From Oscillospiraceae bacterium (GTDB taxonomy: Bacteria > Bacillota > Clostridia > Oscillospirales > Ruminococcaceae): a stretch of DNA of 43,534 nucleotides. The stretch covers positions 1 to 43,534 of the forward strand of contig JAFSGZ010000036.1 of assembly GCA_017440545.1 (NCBI GenBank), in the 5' to 3' direction. Below the pieces are notes generated by a model. The model saw only the letters and a program-made list of their open reading frames with translations. It ran no database searches and was not told where the DNA came from. A program made the position numbers and the translations under genes. Positions 37,734 to 43,534 of this stretch are shown here, in pieces (positions within the stretch are counted from its first letter, which is position 1; the number at the start of each line of letters is the position of its first letter).

Positions 37734-38015
37734 TTATCTAAAAGAAATTAATGCAACGGCAAGACCTATTACAAAAGAGAAAACAAGCTTAAAAAATTCG
37801 TTAGATTTTTTGGGAAGTTTATCGTTTTTTACTCCCTTATTCTCAGATAAAATATTTTCAGGATTTATAGCTAAAACATATTCCTTTGCCTTTGAACGAA
37901 GCTTTAAGCTGTCAAGCTCACAATATCTATCCGACACAAGAAGTATTGCTCTGTCAAAATATTTACTCTCTGTTACATTAACCTCTATAACCTGCTTTTT
38001 AACTCCTCTAATCAT
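37734..38015 (-). CDS. Small tail-anchored protein of unknown function
   Basis: A 93-residue protein with a hydrophilic N-terminal part ('VKKQVIEVNVTESKYFDRAILLVSDRYC') and a single hydrophobic C-terminal segment at about 74-91, ending SFR. It was not assigned to a family. The ATG has an AAAGGAAAATGAT site. It stands alone on the - strand between gdhA's terminator and rlmB's promoter, with a long 285-base region upstream that holds a phased TGTG repeat. The codon use looks like that of its neighbours, and it is probably a real gene. Confidence 0.7.
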   Translation of the reverse strand: MIRGVKKQVIEVNVTESKYFDRAILLVSDRYCELDSLKLRSKAKEYVLAINPENILSENKGVKNDKLPKKSNEFFKLVFSFVIGLAVALISFR

Positions 38016-38257
38016 ATCATTTTCCTTTCAAAGCTTTATTAATTTTAAGTTTTGAGAGGTTTTAGTTTAATTATTCAGTTAAGCTTCATTTTTTATTTTA
38101 TACCGTATGTATTTTCATAAGTTTACATAATTCGTGCATAAATCCCTCGTTTTTATGTGGAAAACTCTGTGGAAAGTGTGAAAAACTGTGTGTACAAGCC
38201 ATTTTAAATATTCAAAAATATTCATTTATAAATTATTATGTAAATTAACTTTAAGTA
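38016..38257. other. AT-rich intergenic region with phased TGTG repeats
   Basis: No ORF with a ribosome site is seen here. The main content is a run of TGTGGAAAA (38156-38164), TGTGGAAAG (38168-38176), TGTGAAAAA (38177-38185) and TGTGTG (38187-38192), spaced 9-12 bases. A TATAAA at about 38099-38104 on the - strand has only a weak -35, so the promoter of the downstream 93-residue gene is not certain. Confidence 0.5.
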
Positions 38258-38294
38258 AAAAAACACCCCGAAAAATCGGGGTGTTTAAAAAAAT
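38258..38294 (-). terminator. Intrinsic terminator of gdhA
   Basis: Arms ACACCCCGA and TCGGGGTGT with an AAAA loop are followed on the - strand by a T-run, seven bases after the gdhA stop. Confidence 0.85.
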
Positions 38295-38300
38295 TATTAC

Positions 38301-39647
<1,347 letters not shown>

Positions 39648-39676
39648 TTATATTTACAGTTAAAATTTAATCAAAA

Positions 39677-39705
39677 GCGCCCTTGAGCTATGTGCTCAAA
39701 GGCGC
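39677..39705 (-). promoter_or_regulatory. Terminator-like hairpin in the gdhA 5' leader
   Basis: On the - strand a 12-bp stem with one G-U pair (GCGCCTTTGAGC / GCTCAAGGGCGC), a five-base ACATA loop, then TTTTGATT. It lies after the predicted gdhA start point and about 40 bases before the ATG. A short GGCG-ATG-CGCC hairpin just upstream shares the 5' arm and could compete with it. It also could serve as the only terminator for sulP. Confidence 0.65.
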
Positions 39706-39723
39706 ATCGCCATTATGTTTTTT

Positions 39724-39752
39724 ATTATATACCCGAGGCTTTTATTTGTCAA
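39724..39752 (-). promoter_or_regulatory. Consensus SigA promoter of gdhA
   Basis: On the - strand: TTGACA at 39747-39752, 17-base spacer, TATAAT at 39724-39729. Both boxes are exact consensus. The start point would be near 39717, giving a leader of about 80 bases containing the hairpin. Confidence 0.88.
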
Positions 39753-39779
39753 TTAATGTATATAATTTTTTTTAAGTTT

Positions 39780-41405
39780 TTACTTTAAGCTTTTAAGAGC
39801 TATGGCAAAATGCTCATATATATTATTCTCACCTAATTTTTCTATAAAGCCTGCTTTGTTCATAATCTTTAATGGCTGTTTATTTATATGTGTTAAGATA
39901 AGCTTAACATCATTTTTCTTTAGCTTATCATAAAAGCTTTCAAGCGCCTGCATACAAGAAGAGTCAAGTGCGCTTACGCTGTTTAAACGCAAAATTACTG
40001 TATCGACATTTTCGGAAAGCTCAATATTTCTTATTTTATCACTGATACCAAAAAACATAGGTCCGGTAAGCTCACAAACCACTGCTCCATTTGGAATATC
40101 ATTTAAATCTGTATGGTCAAGGATTTTTACATCTGTTACCTCACTCATTCTCTTTATAAAGAGCACGGCGACCAAAATCATACCCACCTCAATAGCTACA
40201 ACAAGGTCAAAAATTACAGTTAGTGCAAAGGTTAAAACAAGCACGATTATATCTGATTTAGGTGAGGTTTTAAGAATTTTTATAAACTTTTTATACTCAC
40301 TCATATTAAATGCCACCATAAATAAAATTGCGGCTATTGTGGGCATTGGAATAAGTGCGGCATAGGGCATTAAGAAAATAAGAACTATTAAAAGCACTAC
40401 CGAGTGTACCATTCCTGAAACACCGCTGCTTCCGCCATTTTTAACATTTGCGGCAGTTCTTGCAATAGCACCTGTTGCGGCAATTCCGCCAAATAGTACA
40501 GAGGTTATATTTCCTACTCCCTGAGCAACTAACTCGGCATTGGGATTATGACGGCCGTTTATCATAGAATCGGCAACAACGCAGGATAAAAGTGATTCGA
40601 TTGCCGCTAAAATTGCAATTGTAAATGCACTTGGCAAAACTGCAATCACCTTATCAAAACTTAAATCCATTCCGATTACAGTTAACTTAGGCAGTCCTGC
40701 AGGAATTGTGTAAAGCTCGCCTATTGTATAAACGCCTTCATTTAAGGAAGGTATTAAATTAACAAGCAGCGAGGATACTATAACTGCAATAAGTGATGGC
40801 GGCACCTTTTTTTCAAATTTAGGATAAACTATTAAAATTAAAAGACTTATAACTCCTATTAAAAGAGCCTGTAAGCTGAAAGTTCCGATAGCTTCGATAT
40901 TAGCGGTTATTTTTTCAATGGTTTCAATAGGTCTTACACCGTTTTGATAGGTAAGTCCTAAAAAGTCCTTAATTTGACCCACAAAAATCGTAACTGCAAT
41001 ACCTGCTGTAAAACCAACTGTTATGGTAGTAGGGATAAACTTTACTAAACTTCCGAGCTTTAATACACCCATTAATATTAAAAACACACCTGCTAAAATA
41101 GTGGCAATTATAAGTCCGTCCATTCCCTGTGTTGCCACAATTCCTGCAACAACTGTTGCAAAAGCGGCTGTAGGACCTGCTATTTGCACACTGCTTCCAC
41201 CAAGCAGAGCTACAAAAAATCCCGCAAAAATGGCTGTATACACTCCTGCTGCCGGCTCTACTCCCGAAGCAAGTGCAAGTGCTATTGAAAGCGGCAATGC
41301 AATTATTGCAACTATTACACCCGCGATAATATCTTTAACAAAACGTGAGGTGTTATAATTTTTTATATCCTCAAAAAATTTCGGCATCAAGTAATTCTTT
41401 TTCAA
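39780..41405 (-). CDS. SulP-family anion transporter with STAS domain
   Basis: A SulP (SLC26-type) transporter of about 541 residues: some 12-14 helices starting 'DIIAGVIVAIIALPLSIALALASGVEP', then 'GPTAAFATVVAGIV', and a C-terminal STAS domain (last ~110 residues, 'LRLNSVSALDSSCMQALESFYDKL'). Prokaryotic members carry sulfate, bicarbonate or dicarboxylates with H+ or Na+; the substrate is not decided. The frame is open to 41462, but a GGGAG site at about 41414-41418 fits the TTG at 41405 with eight bases, whereas no site precedes the ATG at 41387. That makes TTG the best start. No carbonic anhydrase is next to it. Confidence 0.88.
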   Translation of the reverse strand: MKKNYLMPKFFEDIKNYNTSRFVKDIIAGVIVAIIALPLSIALALASGVEPAAGVYTAIFAGFFVALLGGSSVQIAGPTAAFATVVAGIVATQGMDGLIIATILAGVFLILMGVLKLGSLVKFIPTTITVGFTAGIAVTIFVGQIKDFLGLTYQNGVRPIETIEKITANIEAIGTFSLQALLIGVISLLILIVYPKFEKKVPPSLIAVIVSSLLVNLIPSLNEGVYTIGELYTIPAGLPKLTVIGMDLSFDKVIAVLPSAFTIAILAAIESLLSCVVADSMINGRHNPNAELVAQGVGNITSVLFGGIAATGAIARTAANVKNGGSSGVSGMVHSVVLLIVLIFLMPYAALIPMPTIAAILFMVAFNMSEYKKFIKILKTSPKSDIIVLVLTFALTVIFDLVVAIEVGMILVAVLFIKRMSEVTDVKILDHTDLNDIPNGAVVCELTGPMFFGISDKIRNIELSENVDTVILRLNSVSALDSSCMQALESFYDKLKKNDVKLILTHINKQPLKIMNKAGFIEKLGENNIYEHFAIALKSLK

Positions 41406-41442
41406 AATTTTCACTCCCAAGTGGATTTTTAAGCTAAAAAAT

Positions 41443-41470
41443 ATTGTATCATAAAAACACAAAATGTAAA
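41443..41470 (-). promoter_or_regulatory. SigA-type promoter of the SulP gene
   Basis: On the - strand: TTTACA at 41465-41470, 16-base spacer ending TGA, TACAAT at 41443-41448. It lies about 40 bases before the TTG start and back to back with the FkbM gene promoter. Confidence 0.7.
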
Positions 41471-41507
41471 GCCAAAAACAATAATATATATATGTGTGTT
41501 TTTCTTA

Positions 41508-41536
41508 TTGAAACGCTCTTATTAAACTGATATAAT
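41508..41536 (+). promoter_or_regulatory. SigA-type promoter of the FkbM gene
   Basis: TTGAAA at 41508-41513, 17-base spacer ending TGA (extended -10), TATAAT at 41531-41536, then AAGGAG at 41554-41559 and ATG at 41565. Confidence 0.85.
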
Positions 41537-41564
41537 AAGAAAAAAGTGTTTTTAAGGAGAAATA

Positions 41565-42602
41565 ATGGAGAAAGATTTAATAAATTATCTAAAAGAAGCA
41601 AAAAAGCCCATAGTTTTATATGGAATGGGCAACGGTGCTGATAAGATAATTGATGTTTTAGAAAAGAATAATATAGAATACAAAGGTATTTTTGCCTCTG
41701 ATGGTTTTGTCAGGGACAAAGAGTTTCACTCTTTCAAAATAGGAAGCTACTCTGATTTAAAAGAGCGTTTTTCAGATATGATAGTTCTCCTTTGCTTTGG
41801 CACACATCTTAAAGATGTCATTGAGAACATTAAAAAAATTAGTTTAGAGCAGGAATTATACGCTCCTGATGTTCCCGTTGTTTTAGGTGGTGAGCGTTTT
41901 AACCTTGATTATTACCTCAAAAATAAACCCCACTTTACCGAGGTTTATTCCATTTTATGTGATGAAACCTCTAAAAAAACCTTTGAAAACACTATAAAAT
42001 ACAAAATCAGCGGCAAAATAGATTATCTCTTTGATTGCGAGGTGTCGTCAGACGAGCCATATAAGAGCTTTTTAAAGCTAAATGACTCCGAGCGCTTTTT
42101 AGACCTTGGCGCATACAACGGCGACACGGTTTTGGATTTTGTATCAAGAGTTGAAGATTTTAGTAGCATAAAGGCGGTTGAGGCAGACCGAAAAACCTTT
42201 AAAAAACTTATTAAAAACACACAAAACATTAAAAATACAGAGCTTTTTAATCTATGCATTTCAAACTTTTGCGGCGAGGGAAAATTTTTAATGAATGCTG
42301 GACGAAACTCCCTTGTCGGTGACGGCGAAACCGCTGAGTTTACAACGGTTGATGCTCTTTTAAAGGGTGATAGCGTTTCTTTTATCAAAATGGACATTGA
42401 GGGTGAGGAGAAAAACGCCATTGAGGGCTCAAGACAAACCATATTAAAACACAAGCCAAAAATGCTTATATCAGCTTACCATCGTTCTGAAGACCTTTTA
42501 GAAATACCAAAATCAGTTTTAAGCATAAGAAGTGATTATAAAGTTTATATGCGCCACTTCTCTTCTCTGCCCGCTTGGGACACAGTTTATTATTTTATTT
42601 AA
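41565..42602 (+). CDS. FkbM-family SAM methyltransferase with N-terminal Rossmann-like domain
   Basis: A 345-residue protein in two parts. Residues 15-100 look like a nucleotide/sugar-binding Rossmann region ('IVLYGMGNGADKIIDVLEKN'). Residues 175-345 are an FkbM methyltransferase with the SAM motif LDLGAYNGD (179-187), 'KAVEADRKTFKKL' and the family signature KMDIEGEEKNAIEG (275-288). FkbM enzymes O-methylate sugars or small molecules, often in exopolysaccharide or natural-product loci, but here the gene stands alone with its own promoter and terminator, so the substrate is unknown. The N-terminal domain arrangement is common in clostridial relatives of this type, as far as can be judged without a search. 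Confidence 0.85.
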   Translation: MEKDLINYLKEAKKPIVLYGMGNGADKIIDVLEKNNIEYKGIFASDGFVRDKEFHSFKIGSYSDLKERFSDMIVLLCFGTHLKDVIENIKKISLEQELYAPDVPVVLGGERFNLDYYLKNKPHFTEVYSILCDETSKKTFENTIKYKISGKIDYLFDCEVSSDEPYKSFLKLNDSERFLDLGAYNGDTVLDFVSRVEDFSSIKAVEADRKTFKKLIKNTQNIKNTELFNLCISNFCGEGKFLMNAGRNSLVGDGETAEFTTVDALLKGDSVSFIKMDIEGEEKNAIEGSRQTILKHKPKMLISAYHRSEDLLEIPKSVLSIRSDYKVYMRHFSSLPAWDTVYYFI

Positions 42603-42640
42603 AAAAGCGCTCAAGGCTATTGCCTTGAGCGCTTTTTTTA
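42601..42640. terminator. Bidirectional terminator between the FkbM gene and oadG
   Basis: Arms AAAAAAGCGCTCAAGGC and GCCTTGAGCGCTTTTTT with a TATT loop. Its A/T flanks serve the FkbM gene on + and the OadG-like gene on -, whose stop codon (42638-42640) lies in the stem's flank. Confidence 0.85.
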
Positions 42641-42787
42641 TTTCTTTTCTTTTGCAGAAAAAATATTATTTAAAAGTGTTGTAACCAAAATTATTATTCC
42701 GATTACTATTAATATTACAAGCATTCCTATGCCCATATATTTTAAATTTTCTATGAAATTCATAGGCTTAAAAAACATATCAAACAT
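42638..42787 (-). CDS. OadG-like small subunit of Na+-translocating decarboxylase
   Basis: A 49-residue protein, MFDMFFKPMNFIENLKYMGI at the start, one hydrophobic helix (about 18-39: GIGMLVILIVIGIIILVTTLL) and a basic tail ending KEKK. A strong GGGAGG site precedes the ATG by seven bases. It lies 19 bases after oadB. Gamma/OadG subunits of oxaloacetate, methylmalonyl-CoA or glutaconyl-CoA decarboxylases are short single-helix proteins that join the carboxyltransferase to the beta subunit, so the position and form fit. It is shorter than most and lacks the long variable tail, so function is inferred mainly from context. Confidence 0.75.
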   Translation of the reverse strand: MFDMFFKPMNFIENLKYMGIGMLVILIVIGIIILVTTLLNNIFSAKEKK

Positions 42788-42806
42788 TTTATTTTCCTCC
42801 CTTAAA

Positions 42807-43534
42807 TTACTTTAAGAAAAAGCTTAAGATGATACCACCGGCAATAACTGACGCGATTTGACCGGATACGTTTACACCGATAGAGTGCATAAGAAGGAAG
42901 TTTTGGGGATCCTCTTTAAGTCCCATCTTATGAACAATACGTCCTGACATTGGGAATGCAGAAATACCTGCAGCGCCTATCATTGGGTTGATTTTCTTAT
43001 CTTTCTTAAGGAAGAGGTTTATAAATTTAGCAAACAGAACGCCGCCTGCTGTGTCAAAGATAAATGCAATAAGACCAAGTCCTAAAATAAGAAGTGTTTC
43101 TACCTTTAAGAACTGTTCCCAATACATTTTTGAAGCAATTGTAATACCAAGGAATATGGTGATAAGGTTTGCAAGAACATTTTGAGCGGTGTCTGAAAGT
43201 GAATTTAAAACGCCGCACTCACGGATTAAGTTACCAAACATTAAAAAGCCAACTAAGAAAGCAGAGTCGGGAGCGACAATACCTGCAATGGCTGTAATAA
43301 TGATAGGAAATAAAATCTTTGTGGTTTTAGAAACAGATTTAGGCTGATAAGGCATACGGATAAGACGTTCTTTTTTAGTTGTTAAAAGCTTTATGATTGG
43401 CGGCTGAATGATAGGAACAAGCGCCATATATGAATATGCTGCAACCATAATTGCACCTACATATTTAGAAGCGAGCTTTTGTGCAACTACTATTGAAGTC
43501 GGACCGTCTGCGGCACCGATAATAGCAATTGAAG
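42807..43534 (-). CDS. Na+-translocating decarboxylase beta subunit (OadB/GcdB/MmdB), 5' end outside window
   Basis: The frame is open to the right edge, so the N-terminal part is missing; about 242 codons are present. The edge-proximal residues read IGAADGPTSIVVAQKLASK, the OadB signature containing the Asp (DGPT) used for Na+ and proton movement. Then follow 'YSYMALVPIIQPPIIKLLTTK', and 'GFLMFGNLIRECGVLNSLS', then 'MHSIGVNVSGQIASVIAGG' at the C-terminus. The family couples decarboxylation of oxaloacetate, methylmalonyl-CoA or glutaconyl-CoA to Na+ export. The substrate type depends on alpha/biotin subunits outside the window. It is followed by the OadG-like gene. Confidence 0.93.
   Translation of the reverse strand, partial: SIAIIGAADGPTSIVVAQKLASKYVGAIMVAAYSYMALVPIIQPPIIKLLTTKKERLIRMPYQPKSVSKTTKILFPIIITAIAGIVAPDSAFLVGFLMFGNLIRECGVLNSLSDTAQNVLANLITIFLGITIASKMYWEQFLKVETLLILGLGLIAFIFDTAGGVLFAKFINLFLKKDKKINPMIGAAGISAFPMSGRIVHKMGLKEDPQNFLLMHSIGVNVSGQIASVIAGGIILSFFLK

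Noticed and set aside
38060..38130. A SigK-like CATACGGTA element upstream of the 93-residue gene
   Set aside because: The -10-like string is present, but no AC -35 lies at the right distance, and nothing else in the unit suggests late sporulation control.

Overview
The window looks like a chromosomal segment of an anaerobic, spore-forming, AT-rich Firmicute, most likely a member of the Clostridia (Oscillospirales/Ruminococcaceae type). This rests on the Gram-positive PolC replicase, the yabP-yabQ-divIC sporulation/division cluster with a SpoVB-like flippase, the recJ-rel-dtd block, the MEP isoprenoid genes, a Na+-pumping decarboxylase and consensus SigA promoters. No rRNA, tRNA, CRISPR array, prophage or insertion sequence was seen. 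Taxonomy is inference from gene content, not from a marker search.

Layout. (1) At the left edge on the + strand lie the 3' part of fakA and then recG. (2) Positions 3600-15284 on the - strand carry one long operon: pyrH-frr-uppS-cdsA-dxr-rseP-ispG-polC, followed by two membrane-protein genes (an unknown and an ECF S component). It has a good promoter before pyrH and a bidirectional terminator shared with recG. It joins pyrimidine supply, ribosome recycling, undecaprenyl and CDP-DAG lipid synthesis, the MEP pathway, site-2 proteolysis and replication. (3) Positions 15375-21083 on the - strand hold a zinc-ribbon gene, spoVB-like, hup, rqcP, yabP, yabQ, divIC, an S1-domain gene and a THUMP rRNA methyltransferase. 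(4) Positions 21147-28865 on the - strand hold recJ-rel-dtd-MBL hydrolase-hemZ-nucleoside kinase, tightly packed with translational overlaps. (5) Divergent from recJ on the + strand are ligA, a ComEA-like gene and mtnN. (6) The right third is made of short units: an EF-G paralogue, rlmB plus a degenerate P-type-ATPase-like gene, a small tail-anchored protein, gdhA, a SulP transporter, an FkbM methyltransferase (+), and at the right edge oadB (partial) with a 49-codon OadG-like gene.

The most unusual item is the 804-residue protein at 34429-36843. It keeps the fold landmarks of a P1B-type ATPase, but the phosphorylated Asp, TGE, TGD and GDGxND motifs are gone or altered, and it has a long charged cytoplasmic N-terminus. 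Other points of interest are the EF-G paralogue without the catalytic His, a terminator-like hairpin inside the gdhA leader, a phased TGTG repeat (DnaA-box-like) before a small unknown gene, a 20-bp-phased direct repeat before yabP, and three intrinsic terminators placed inside co-directional gene strings with no room for a new promoter.
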